Shown: piece by piece, positions 38,739-51,700 of the stretch
Layout of the letters: every line of letters begins with the position of its first letter
How positions within the stretch are numbered: the first letter of the stretch is position 1
NCBI RefSeq assembly: GCF_910592395.1
Contig: NC_088308.1
Coordinates: 5,409,001 to 5,473,000, forward strand
Reading direction: 5' to 3'
Length of the DNA stretch: 64,000 nt
Source of the DNA: Lineus longissimus
Lineage: Eukaryota; Nemertea; Pilidiophora; Heteronemertea; Lineidae
The notes under the pieces: model-generated
Database searches by the model: none
Told to the model about the DNA's origin: nothing
Seen by the model: the letters and a program-made list of their open reading frames with translations, nothing else
Position numbers and translations under genes: made by a program

Positions 38739-41226
38739 TCAGTTCAAAACAATTTGCAGAAGTCTGAAATACAGAGTAAAGGCAATGTTAAAGGTATAGT
38801 CTTCTATCAGTTTCTTCCCTCTGTTTTTATGTTCACAAGCTCGATGCCTGAACTCTGTGATAAAAACCCCATCCGCTGAAATAAAGACGTCACACAACGT
38901 CACGCAGGACAAGCTAAGACTAACAGAGCCAGCAAAATGATGTCACAACGCAAGCACAACAATGAAGGGATCTCACAGGACTTGATTGCTTTGGCATTCG
39001 TCGTTTCATCCCATTCTTTGTTTTCTGGTGTAAAACCAGGTGACTCAATGCACCTCCAAGCGGACTCTATTTGCCCCTATTTCAGCATCTCACCTGTTTT
39101 GTGGAAGGCTTGAACAAATCTGCTTCAGAGTAGCTGGAAGTATAAATAAAGAAACCTAGTCACAGCTAAATTTGTTTGTTTTCTGCATCCTAAAAAGGCA
39201 AACACATGACACGTTTGAACTGTTTCGTCAACCAAAAAAGATTTCTGCTGCTTCATTTTTTATTACTGTAAACCGCCAAACATGGACCATGACAAAGTCA
39301 GATGTGAAGTAAATGTGTCTCACCTTTGTCTGTAAATATTGTTTTCGTTACCATGGCAACCTGTAGCACTTGTCCAAGCCTCTCCAGCACCACCTGGAGG
39401 CAGTCATGTTCACCAGCATCCGGTAGCAACTTAGCAGACGTCACAATTGTATCAACAATGTCCTTCACAATAGCACGTGGTAAAAGTTCTTTAGGTGGAT
39501 TGAATAATGTCTTTGTGGATAATAAGGAATTTAGAAGTCCAAGGAATAGTTTTGAATACAATTGATTGATCCGTCGTAGTTCCTCTACCTCAATTTTGGG
39601 TTGTTTTTGAAGCAACTGAATCGGAGCGTAAATGCACCACGAGATGAGGCCGGGTAGAGGTGTCTCTATGTTTGATCCATAGGCATTTAATGCAGAGTAC
39701 AGTAAGAGACTATTGTCTATTGACACCCATTCTGTGATCACTTCTAGTAAGCCATTTGGAAGGCTGGCTGGAGGTTTCAAACCTGGAATAGGAAATGACT
39801 TGGGAGGTTTAAATTTGGCTAAAAGGTTTACTCTTTGATTGACGGCCATAGCAGTCTCCATTTTGAAAAGTCATAAATATTGACTGCCAGAGACGTAAGT
39901 CGACATTTGTCTTTCAATTCATTAACTTCATCATGACTAAGAGTGTACTTTCTATTCCTCTGGAATGCATAATAAGTCCAACCGACAGTCCACAAAAAGA
40001 AATTCAGTCTAAGTCCAGCTATGGCTCTCTGAGATGGTTTTGCTGTCTCGCTAAGGCATGTCAGGAGCCTGAAGTTTTACCAAATATTTACCTTGCAATC
40101 TGTAAACATGTGTAAAGGCAGTGATGATGTTACAAGTGAATGGGGTTGATATTTTGGGCAGTTCTTGTAGGCTTGAGGTTGCACCAGGAACAAGGAGGCA
40201 GTAGTCATGAATGACATGCTGGGCGAGCTTCATGCAACCAGGGCTGGAGTAATGCTGCTCCTGAAAGTCAAGACAAGACAAAAGTTTGAGTGTCAGTATC
40301 TAAGATTTGATAGCCTTCATGTGACTAATTTATACATCAAATCCAAATTTCGGACATAAAATATGCAATTTTCTAAATATTTGCTATCTAGGGAAAGTCC
40401 TTTTATTTTTAGCAAGCCCATCAGGGTACAAACATGGGTAAGAAATATTCAACAAAATTAGTTTTCCGATTCAAAAATGCAAACTATCTGAAAATCCACC
40501 ATTTCCCTACTCTTTTAGTTTTGACCACATAGAATAAAACGAAAACCTCTAGCGTCCTTATTTTTTTTCAAAATACGTACTTCTGTCTCAAAAGCTAAGG
40601 GTGAACCAAAGCACAATAAAGAATAATAGATTTATTCATGATACCTACTCTCATCCAAGCTCCAGCGTAATCAAGAATTGGCTTGGTTTTCAGCGCTATT
40701 GCCATGGAAACCAGTTTACAAAGCAGCTCCACCTTGTAATGGGTAGCAGAACCTTTGCAGGAGAAAAGCAGGAGGAAGGCCTGGGTCTTAATTTTTCCAG
40801 CGTAGTTGTCATTGCCAAAGAAATCGATCATTATTTCTTGGAGTTGTAGTTCTTGAATGGCCGAAAATCTCTGGAACAACACAAAAACACTTAAATTAAA
40901 AATAAACAAGTGGCTGAGAGAGATTTAGACTAGAGCTAAATAGTCATAAATCTGAGGGAATTTGACAGTACAAAATGACCGTGGATATCTTAGAAATCAT
41001 CTGATAATTAGAGAACTTGTGGACTATAGAAGGGCTTTACCTGCAATGGTCGTCCTACTCGGTACATGAAGATGTATTCATCAGCTATCCTTTCAGCATT
41101 TCCTTCAGCGTGGTTAAGACCCGGTATGGCTGATCCTTCATCACGAGGTACGCACCTCTCTATATCTTTGAGTGCTATCCTGACGGAGTCGGGGAACTTC
41201 GACCCTCTAAGGAACTCAGATGCCAT
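38739..41226 (-). CDS. INTS15: Integrator complex subunit 15 (C7orf26 homolog)
   Basis: Six coding exons on the minus strand: 41226-41041, 40870-40649, 40260-40092, 39782-39324, 39133-39094 and 38763-38739, 366 residues. All junctions are GT-AG and in frame. Matches to human INTS15 run along the protein: AIQELQLQEIM (human SLQELQLLEIM), LCKLVSMAIAL, DYCLLVPG, PNGLLEVITEWV, LISWCIYAP, LYSKLFL, LERLGQVLQVAM and ICSSLPQNRLLQIV. The predicted fold is all-helical with no enzyme motif. The start ATG gives MASEFLRGSKFPDSVRIALKDIE, similar in position to the human N-terminus. A likely acceptor at 41321-41323 suggests a non-coding first exon. It ends at LLQIVLN, without the Pro/His-rich tail of about 60 residues present in human. 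INTS15 belongs to the Integrator complex that attenuates transcription and processes snRNAs in the nucleus. Confidence 0.92.
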
Positions 41227-42785
41227 CTTCTGAATCTGATATCTGGCGTATCGGTATATTAATCAACTGGAATTGCCAACAGGCAACAGAACAGTGCCAG
41301 TGGGAAGGAGACAAGCGAACCTGAAATTAATATCAATACTTTGGTACCGTACAATCATTATCAAGATCATCACCCACAAAAAAGTCATGCTATGCACGGC
41401 CGTTAGACAACAATGTGCCTTAACAATTTATTTGATCACATGACTCCTGTGGAATCTCCGATCTGATTGGTTGATCTGCAAATATGACGCCTTCGTGGTA
41501 ATTTGCATGATTTATGAAGTAATTTCCCTTGACCAACTTTGAACGCGTCGATTATGATAATAAAAGGGAGGGACCCAAATCGGAAGTGAATAATAATTAG
41601 GTCATGTGCCAGGAATGGTTACTGCGTAATCAGTTTTTGGGTACTTCGTCAACTGGCGGAGAAATTTGCTGATGCGCCAAATCCCGTGCGAGTTTCTTCG
41701 ATATTTCGCCGGAAAATCAGTTTAAAACAGGTAAGATCGGTTCATATGCCAAGAATTCGTACATGGTTACGAAGAACCCATATCGAGATACTCTTATGAA
41801 CCAAGAATAGAAACTAGCAAGGCTTTATAAACGTAAACAGAATGATGAAAAGGGAAAATTATATGGTAATTTCTCATCTTGGTGGTGTATGCTACAATGT
41901 GGAACCAACTACACAGCTCGTCGATGGTGTAGCAGGAGATTTGCTTGACCAACTTTGAAAATCGCGAGCCCGGGTCTCCTGGTCGTATTCCTTATTATAT
42001 ACCAAGCCACTTTGGTTACTCAACCCGCCGTTGGCGCGGTGGTCGGCAGGCTATTCATAGTAACAAGACCGAGGGATTTCTCCACAAGTAAAAATTACCT
42101 AGCTAACGGCCGTGTATGACCAATATGGTGCAAAAAATTATGGGACACCCCATATAAATTCAATGTACAGAGCCCTCTGTACATTTTGTACACGGCAAAG
42201 TTAACAAGAGAACTGCCACAAGCATTCACCCATGTAAGGCTTTCCAAGTTGATTTATTTATCTTTGAGATAACTTAATAAGCCTATTTATGTAAATTATC
42301 TATAGTTCAGGCAAAATAGCAATTACCCTGGCTTTACAAGCTGAGAAATGAAGAAAAACCGAGAAGTTTTTATTATTTCATGGGCGCTGCCATCATGGAA
42401 ATTCCCGGATGACAGAATAAGGCCGAAGTGCTAGAACGCCATAAAGCCCCTCTATCGTCTAATGATCATCACCATCTTGAATATGAGTCCGCTACTGGGA
42501 TGTGATTAGGTTTTAGTTTTATAGTTCTTCGATAAATCATATCTTAAAACTGTTTGAATCAATGGTTATCACTAAATTAACATTTTAATCAATTATTGAT
42601 ACAATCAAGAATGTTTGTGGCTAAATTCATTATTCAATTCGAGTTTTTATAATTTTCGATCGTCCTTCAGCCCAAAAAATTAGCAATGACTGATTACTAT
42701 GGACAGCTGGGTTATGCCAAGCAAGCGTGGACCAAAAGCTCCGATTATGCCCGGAAATTGCCGACTGGTCTCATGACTGTACAAC
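41227..42785. promoter_or_regulatory. Divergent INTS15/GGA promoter interval
   Basis: 1.56 kb separate the INTS15 start (minus) from the GGA start (plus), so both promoters should lie here. The 12-mer CACGGCCGTTAG at 41395-41406 recurs in inverse orientation as CTAACGGCCGTG at 42102-42113. Its core ACGGCCGT is palindromic. CpG-bearing stretches occur around 41540-41740 and 42000-42110. Transcription start sites cannot be fixed from sequence. Confidence 0.6.
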
Positions 42786-42793
42786 ATGGCGGA
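42782..42793 (+). promoter_or_regulatory. YY1-like site over the GGA start codon
   Basis: CAACATGGCGG surrounds the initiator ATG, matching the AANATGGCGG core bound by YY1/Pho-type factors. In many animal genes this motif sits just downstream of the start site and overlaps the first codon. That implies a short 5' UTR here. Confidence 0.45.
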
Positions 42794-45700
42794 AGCAGAA
42801 GCCGAATCTCTGGAATCTCTCCTAAGTAAGGGATTGTTGCGTGCTTTCCGCTGGCTGAATCTAATGCCCAATGAACGCATAATGTTGCTAAAATCACCCT
42901 TTATCAAAAAAACCATACATCAAAGTCATATCATTTGTAAATCAATGAAAAATTCCAAAGTCTATTGAAGTCCCCTCCCCCTTCAAAAAAAACTTCCCTG
43001 GTCACACTGACTGTCACTACTGTGCATTTTGTATGCAATGCATCTTCCCCATTTTATGATGAATGCCAAAATGAATGTGCACAAGATGATAAGTTACTTA
43101 GCCTCAGTCTGAGGTTTAGAGTCGATGGTTTATTTTATTCCGACAGTAAGTTATACATGACGATGTAGCCTATCTAGGCCTAGGCCTAACGTAGCAGGGC
43201 GTAGGTCATAGCCATAGGCATTTGGACCGCAACTACGGTAACGACAACCATTCATCTATGCATTCTTTTTTTATTTCAGACAAGGCGACCAGTCCCATGT
43301 GCAATGGAGAGGACTGGGACTTGATCATGAAATTCTGTGATCACGTGAACAATGAACTGGAGGGATCCATCACCGCGGTGGGCTTACTGGTTCACAAGAT
43401 CACGTCACCGCAGGAGAAAGAGGCATTGCTTGGATTAGCTGTAAGAAAATGGGCTATTGCAGGCCTTGAATTAAAATATTACGGCAAATGTTTAGAGCCA
43501 TTTTGGTCTTGACAATAACACCAACATCTGTTGCATTATATATTCTATAGTGATTAGAAGATGATTAATTCTGTTCAAGATGCTGGTTCCTGAAGACAGT
43601 ACTGCAACAATGTGGCTGAAGCAATGGTAGCTGGTGGCTTCTGAATTTCATCCTGAAAGAAGATAGCATTCATTGTTTTCAGTTGATGTCACAATTATAG
43701 TTTAAATTCTAACTACCAGTATTCCTTTCACCTTTTAAGTGTCTTGAGGCCTGTGTGAAGAACTGTGGCAGGAATTTTCATGCTGAAATTGGCAAGTTCC
43801 GGTTTCTCAATGAGATGATCAAAATAATATCACCAAAGGTAAGACAAATGTTTTGTGTGGCCTTGTTGCATTGTGTTTTCAGCATTGACATTTCAAAAAT
43901 CTAAAACTTTTTATATCGTTGCAAATATAATGTAGTAATAATGATGAACTCTGCTGTAATGCTAATGTCACCAACGCTTAAGATTCCTTTTGCTAGAGCA
44001 GGCTACATATATCTGTCTGTATCTTGTTTACAACAGATAACAATATTTTGTCTTTCCTGTTCAGTATTTAGGTGCAAAACGATCTGAGAAAGTGAAGAAG
44101 CGATGTGTGGAGCTTATGTACGCCTGGACGAAGGGTCTACCTCATGAATCCAAGATGGGAGAGGCGTATCAGATGTTGAAAAGGCAAGGCGTGGTTAAAC
44201 AGGATCCTACTTATATTGATAAAGTGAGTGAAAATATGATAGAGCACCAGATTAGTGTAGTGATGGAGTTTTCATTTCTGAGAAGACACAATGTGAAAAT
44301 ATGATAGAGCACCAGATTAGTGTAGTGATGGAGTTTTCATTTCTGAGAAGACACAATGGGACTCATGACTAGGTCGGTCGGTAATAACATAATTTCTCTG
44401 CAGTTAAATTTTAAACATTAAGACATTTCGGATGAACCGAACTTTACAGTCACTTCCGACATAGATTAAAATTATGCAGGGTAAAAAGTATCCGGTGGTG
44501 GGACAATTTACGAGTTCTCATAATTTGTTTCTTCTTCTTTCAGAGACTTGAGTCAATGGCTCCTCCCCCTGACAGGCCACGGAATGCTGTGTTTGAGGAC
44601 GAGGAGAAGTCCAAGGTAATTCTAGAATTCATTTTGAAACGAAGCAAAGCCTTCTCCGAAATAACATTTCTTGGCCCTCAAAAATCCAAAACCCTCTTAA
44701 ACATCCACTTTTCTGTAAGGATGCCCACTGTTGGGATAAAAAAATATGCTAGTGGAAAAACTTGACTTAAAGTTTGAGCAATTGTCTTAAATACAATAGG
44801 TTTTTGTGTTTATTTCATTCAGATAATCATATTTTTTGCAGATCCTTGCCCGATTATTGAAGAGCAAGCACCCAGAAGATTTACAAGCTGCCAACCGTCT
44901 GATTAAGAATATGGTCAAGCAGGCAAGTTCTTTGTGCATTGTTTTTCGTATAGTCTTTGAGCATGTTGAGGCATGTTATTGTTAGAGCAGATATCAACTA
45001 TAACGACCAAATAATTGATATCTTTCTTGAAAAATGGTCCGCGGCCAGGATTAAACTCCAACAAGTCTTGAAGTGCACATCCTATGGTAGTCGGTGGTAG
45101 GACCCAGATCGATTGATCAGTACCCATCCAAATCCCATTTATTAAAATCACAAACTCAATAATCTTCACTTTCATTTCAGGATGTGGATCGAACAGAAAA
45201 AATAGCCAAAAGAGTGACAGAAGTAGAAACAGTGAACAATAATGTGAGGCTCTTGAAGGAGATGCTCACCCAATATAATGCATCTTATACAACTGCATCC
45301 GAGAAGGATGTTATGAAAGAATTGTACGAAACACTCGACAAACATCGACCAAATTTATTCCGCTTGGCGAGTGATACGGATGATAAAGACGATTCTGCAA
45401 TAGGTAAGGATTTTTAACCTGGTGTCGCTGGTGCTGCCAACAAGGCCGGCTTTAGTGCTCTCTTGTGGTGGATGGTGTATGGAACCTCCATGATCACACA
45501 CCCTTGCCAATACAGACACCTTGTCTGGTCTCTAATCGGTTCTATTTTTTTAGCCTTTTGTCTATCTTTATTGAAGAGTGAACTTGATTGAGGAGTTTTT
45601 ACTGGGCTTTACTTTCTGAGAAAGGTTCGAGACCTATTTTCATTTTATAACCTACTTCAAATTTTATGTACTGCTGGCTTGAATTTTCTCTCTTTACCGT

Positions 45701-48700
45701 CCTACTTGCCTGTGACATGCACAACTGTGGCAGTCAAGGCACTTTCCATTGTCTGTCTCATGCTAAAGACATGGAGTAACTTATAATGGGATATTGTTAG
45801 TAGGAATGTTTGATATTATATTGACAGAATTGTAGCTTGTTTTGGTGGTCTGTGTTGTATCGCTACTCACAGTTTTCATATGTTTATCTTTTTCTCATGC
45901 TTCCATCTTCCCAGTCGGTAAGATTCACGGGGCGAATGTTCAATAGTTTGTTTTTTATCTTAATCTCTTTGGTTTTGATCAAGGCCTGTTTACTCCAAGT
46001 ATGCTTCTTGTATTTTCGTACGGTTTTCACAGGCACTGGAAACTAGCCAATTTTAAAGCAGGTGTCACCAGTATTGATGAAGTGATGACGGGTCCAATGC
46101 CTGTGGAGACTATAACTCCTGGGTTATCTCTTTGGTGCATGTAGGCCTTGGTTCTTTTCTTTGCTTGTTGCATCAAGGACACCTTTATTTTGTCTTATGG
46201 CATGTTGTTGCAAAATTTGTTCAGAGTGCTATGTTGAAATTAATTAATTTATCCGTATATTTTTCATGCTAATTGTGAATCATCAAAATAAAGCCTAACA
46301 GAATTTTGTTGAGAAATTTTTATAAAGTTGGAATCACATTTGTTTTTGTGCTACCCACTGAGAATCAAGAGTAACCTCTTTAAGTCATTCGAGCCCACTT
46401 GGTTAAACTGTCCACCACACAGTAGGGCCCTTGGTCCACTACACAATAGGGCCCTAATTCAATTCCTGGGAGTATCTCTGAATTGTAAGTGCTTAGTGCC
46501 TAGTCTCAAAGCACTCCACATTCATGTCCCAGCCTTATCTAGAAACCTTCCTAGTAAAGAAACCAGGGACTACGCATACTACACTAGGCCATTCCTAGCC
46601 AGTTGGATCAGACACAAATAAGTTAATCTTCTCTGGTCGAACTGACAATAACATGGCATTCTTCGACGCTCAGTTGTTATCTGTGTTTGCATTTTCACCT
46701 ACGTTTTCCAGCTGATATTCTGGCCGCAAACGATGCTTTGATGAGTGTGATGACCTTGTACAAGAAGTTGATACCAGATGATAGCCAAAGTACAAATGGA
46801 GAGACAGCTGCACCGTCAGGGCATGGTAGGTCATAACCTCATTCAGCCCTAGTGTCTCACCCTTACACCCACTTTTCAGGCCCCCGTGAAAAAATTAATT
46901 GGAGATAGTTTATTGCAAAGCTCCCTCCTCACTAACCTTGTAGACTCTTTTCTGGTTATTTAAATCAATATTGCTATTAACAAGAATTCATAAAAACTGA
47001 ATTCTTGCTATTACCAAGGAAAAATTTAAATTCAAATTGTGTCCTGTTTTCTTCAGATTCGTCTGCCTTGGTTGACCTCGGGTTTGATGCAGGTAGCAAG
47101 TTGACACCGAAAAAACAGCTGGTCTCTTCCACGGCATCCATACTGGAAAATGATCTGGCTTGTTTAGGTAATTACCGGTATCAATTAATGATAATTATAG
47201 CGCACAATTCAACAGAAGTGATCAACTGCGCTTCGGCAAATTATTCTCCCAGCTACATACCTGCACATGTACATTCCGATCAGTTGAAGGACTCTGGTCT
47301 AGTAACAAGTCCACATAGTGTCAAAGTCATCATACAGCAATACCATGCTGTGGTATTGTGAGATTAACCCCCTGGAGTGGAGAAAGTTCAGCATCAGTAG
47401 TCCTGATAATGTGCGATACATTGGTTTACTTCGAACTACTGAAATATCTGCGGTATACAAAATAAATTGACAGAATCCATCATATATCCATTTTACATGC
47501 CTTTTCTTCTGTTTTCGTTGTAGGATTGGCTGACATGGGAACAAATGAAGCTGCCACTGCTCAAACACAAAATACAGATAGTAAATTAGACGAATTGGGT
47601 GATATATTTGCGTCGGTGCAGAATCCTTCTACTAATGTAAGTTATTTATGTGTCATCCTTAACCCAGCTCCAGGCCTTATCCTTTGTAAAATGTCTCAAC
47701 TTGTACTGTCCGCTCTGTCAGTAAAATTGGAAACAAATAATGGATTTCTGCTTGATTCACTCATTATCTTATCGGATGAAATCTTGAAACCCGACTCCTT
47801 AATTTCAGACTATGGCATTTTCGATGACATCCACGACTTCACCATTCCAAGCTAACTTCTCAACGAATGCCTCTTTTCCGAATCAGACGTTTGTGTCAGC
47901 GAATCAACCTCAGTTATCATATGCTACAGCTGCCCCAGGTTTGATAACTGCTCCAGGTGGTAAGTGTTGGCGTGAATGTGAAGCCTCATTGCCAAAATTG
48001 AAACGTTCATGGAGTTTAACTTTGTTTTGAACGTCACCCTTGGCCCAATACCTTAAAACCACTATACCCTGTATCTTTAGACAATAAAGCTATTTATGCA
48101 GGTAATCATTCAGCAATGGTCTGTGTGTTGACTGTTGCTGTTGCAATGTGCAGCAAACTAGCATCTCATTAAGTTCTCTTCTAAAGAAAAAACACCAATC
48201 AGTGATCACGTTTATCACCTGGACAATCTTTTCAGCCCCTTCAAGCCAGCCGGCAGCAGCGTCAAAATCATCTGCACTCGACGATTTAAATATGTTAGGA
48301 CAAAATTTACTACAGCAGAGTCTGCCAGCAGACAAACAACTTCAAGGCCAGGTTCCTGCTACATCAATAAGGTGAGCACACTATGTCTCGGTGTCTGTTT
48401 CCAATTTGTTGTGCTTGGTGTGTGTGTGTGTTTTGAAAGGGAAATCATAAAAAAATCCTCAGTTTACATGTCTGCTGTTGTAAAAGGTTGACAGCTCACA
48501 AACAACATGCCAGTTCATCAGAAAAACTACAATGGAAACGCACTGGAGACAATTCAGTTGGTCTGCTCGGTTCCATTAGAGTTTTTCTGATGAACCAGCA
48601 TATTGTTTGTGAGTTATTTCCATTGTTTGTGTGTGTTTGTGACGTTCTCGTTGCCTTATAGTCTCATCTAGAAACCTCTAAAAACGTAGATCCGCACAAA

Positions 48701-51700
48701 TACAAACCTGCCCCTAGTCAAAATGTAGGACACGGTGCATGTTGGGTTACTGAGGACATGCATCCACTATTTGTTAACAATATACTGTGTCAATGTTATT
48801 AAGACAGTTGAGGGGTGCTGGTACAGAAGGCTTATTTACATGTAATAGGTGTATGGGTCACAGGTTGAATTACATTGATACAGTGTTCAACCCCCTACAG
48901 GACAAGGTGTAATCTTATTGGTAAATTTTATATTCTTGTGTCTTCTTCTCTTGTGAAGAAATCTGTAATTTATCTACCTCTCATCACTCGGCGTCAGGTT
49001 GGAAACCATTTCAAAATCAACCCTCAAAATACTAACAATGGCTGATCATTCTTATGCATTCTGAGACTGAGGGAGTTATGAATTTCCAAATTTTGCACAA
49101 AAGTCGAGAGCGTGTAGCTAACATGTTTTTGTTGCGTCAGTCTTGGCATAACAGGTTCGTCAGGACAGATGATACTGTACAGGTAATTGAGACAATAGTG
49201 GTGTTGTGGCATTGTTGTACCTTGTCTTGGGATGTTGTCCAAGCTTTCTTTGTTCTTTATGATAAAATGCTTCAATGTCCTCCAGCTCCCACTCCCCACC
49301 CCCGCATCCTAATCCAACCATTTTATACTGGCGGTTTTGCCAAATTCCCATATTCATTTAGGTTTCCGAGACAAATTATTGTTAATCATTTATTGAGTTA
49401 CATAGCATGCCCAACTTTTAAAATCTCCTCTATCGAGTTTGCTGGTTCTAACTTCAGTGTCGACGCTATAAAGCTGTCATTGACAACAGTTACGTTCATA
49501 CTACAGCACAATATGGTTAGTACCAGGTGGCATATCCCCAGCTGGTGCACACCAAGTGTGTTGTGAGATAGTGCATCAGACGTGTCACATGTTTGACATT
49601 TTAAAAATGATTGTTAAATTGGTTCATTAGCTGTGCTGCTGTGTGATCAGCCATTCGTATCGTTAGTCTCATTGAATTGATGAGAGACTTTTGCCACTGT
49701 GTGTTTTAGGTGTCGCCCCTGTCTAAATCTATAGAAAAGGTCGAGCTACCAAGATTACCCGAAAAGACCAGTATTGTATTGGACCGCTAGCACAGCCATA
49801 CCACCAGTGGCAATGAAGTCCCTTGATGAGCCCTCCTTTGGCCACCTGCCACGTCTTCCTGTGGGAAGGCATAGCTCTGAACTAGTCCGTGGCTGTCACT
49901 CAACTCTTACCAGTACCTATTTCCTCAATGATCCATGTTCTAAAGGGCCGCACAAAGGAGCGATTCAAGCCGCTTACACCTGCAATGGAGACGTGGCAAC
50001 ATGAGGATTGTGGTGGAAATGCTGCCGCCGATTGGTAAAATTGCAATGACTTGTCATGTTGTCATGGCTCTATCGCTGGTCGCTGCGACTAAAATCACTT
50101 GTTTGCACTGCGCTTTACGGAGAAGCTTCAATTGTTGTGTTGTTCATTGCATGCCTGTAGCTACTTCTGCCCTTGAGATAGATCCAATCGCTTTGACGTC
50201 TTGTCTGGTTCAGGTTCATAGAACACCTTGTACCTGTCAGCATTCAAGCAGGAATTATAAATTCATTTTTCTTGTCATCCAAATGCTTTGGACACCAGTT
50301 CTGTCAATTGAGGTACCCATACTCCATAAAGTAGATACCTGCCTATGCTTCCCCTTGGTCAGGATTGAAAATTCTGGACCCTTTACCCTTATAACCACAG
50401 CTTTTAGAATGGGAACATCAGTCTTTTGTCTTATGCCTCATTTGCCTTTTTGTCCTTAAGTTTTACCGTGCATGGAACATATTCAAATACTTTTCTAAAT
50501 CCAATATTTTATTCAATATGAAAAATCGCATGCCTGATATTTTCTTAAGACTTCAGAAGGCCATAGAAATTCATTATTTCTTTCATTTGACATGTTTGAT
50601 TAAAAAAAGTTTGGTTTAAGAACTTCCTCGTCATGAAATGGTTCAACTTCTGTTCTGTGTTTTACAATAAAAAGAGCCTTTTACAATCTCAGGGCTGGTA
50701 ATTCCATCATGTCGGCCGGTCTTTGTCACTAATTTACAGCAAGGACACCCATTTGAAATATTCTGTTGACAACTAACAATCTTCCCTCTGCAATGATAAG
50801 AAAAAGCTTGGCTATGTAAAAGGTTTTTGGCAGTTGATGCATTTTTGTTAAAAATTGACTTGAATGGGTTCAACTTTCATAGTAGGTTGAAATGTCATTG
50901 CGTGCGACAGTTTTGGTGTTGGCTTTGAAGGATGAAGCAAACAAAACTATCACCCTCAAACTATAAACACATTTTTGTATTTCAGCCAAAAGATACCCAT
51001 GAATCAGCTGAAGTCACAACAAGCTGGCGCTGCCCTCTCTACACAAGGTGGAACATTAATATCACAGACGGGACCAATGCCTTCTCAACCTTTGAACACG
51101 GTGGCATCTTCTGGAGGAACTACGGCTAGTCCGAGTTTAGGTTCGCTACCGCAACCAGCCACCCCGGAGCTTCTATCCCTCAAGGATATATTTGTTCCCC
51201 TTCAGACTATAAAACCCTGTAAGTGTTGATACCTCTTCAGAGTTTCCTAGTCATTTTCTTTTTTCTGAAGGAAATTTGAGTCTGTTTCATGAATACAAAA
51301 TGTTCTTATACACAGTATGCTCATAAAAGACTGACTGTTGTATCATTTTGGTTTTTTACCTTTGCTGAATTTGTTTGTAAGTGGCCTTGTGAGGCAATCC
51401 TGAAAACAAGATGCCAGGAATCAAGGCGACCACCTGACTTCACAGGACGTAGGCCCGGTTTCATAGTATGAGTTCCCGAAATAAAGTCCAAAGAAGAAGA
51501 AAAGGATGGATTTGGGTAATGATACATCATTTCCTCTTTCAGCTTCTGTTCCTGCTATGAACGCTTACGACAAAGGAGGCATAAAAATTGTGATCCATTT
51601 TGGCCGTGATAACCCCAAGCCCCATATTATAGTCATGGTTGTGTCCATAATGAGTATGAATGCGAGTCCAGTCAAAAACCTGGAGTTTCAAGCTGCTGTC

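Noticed and set aside
39783-39861. Upstream Met of the long INTS15 open frame (METAMAVNQR...)
   Set aside because: This part is intronic. The acceptor ending TATTCCAG before 39782 continues the homologous protein in frame from exon 3.
43050-43130. ATGATGA with a downstream CTGA, a possible box C/D snoRNA in GGA intron 1
   Set aside because: No terminal stem brings the boxes together and I see no convincing guide. The same holds for several other TGATGA words in the window.
45600-45660. GGTTCGAGACC, an apparent tRNA B box
   Set aside because: The flanking bases do not form a T-stem and there is no A box or acceptor stem upstream at tRNA spacing.
49054-49566. 170-codon open frame inside GGA intron 12
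   Set aside because: No domain or homology that I recognise, and it lies within a well-supported intron. Likely chance.
50001-50459. 152-codon open frame inside GGA intron 12
   Set aside because: Cys-rich but without a consistent spacing pattern or signal peptide, and without splice support. Likely chance.
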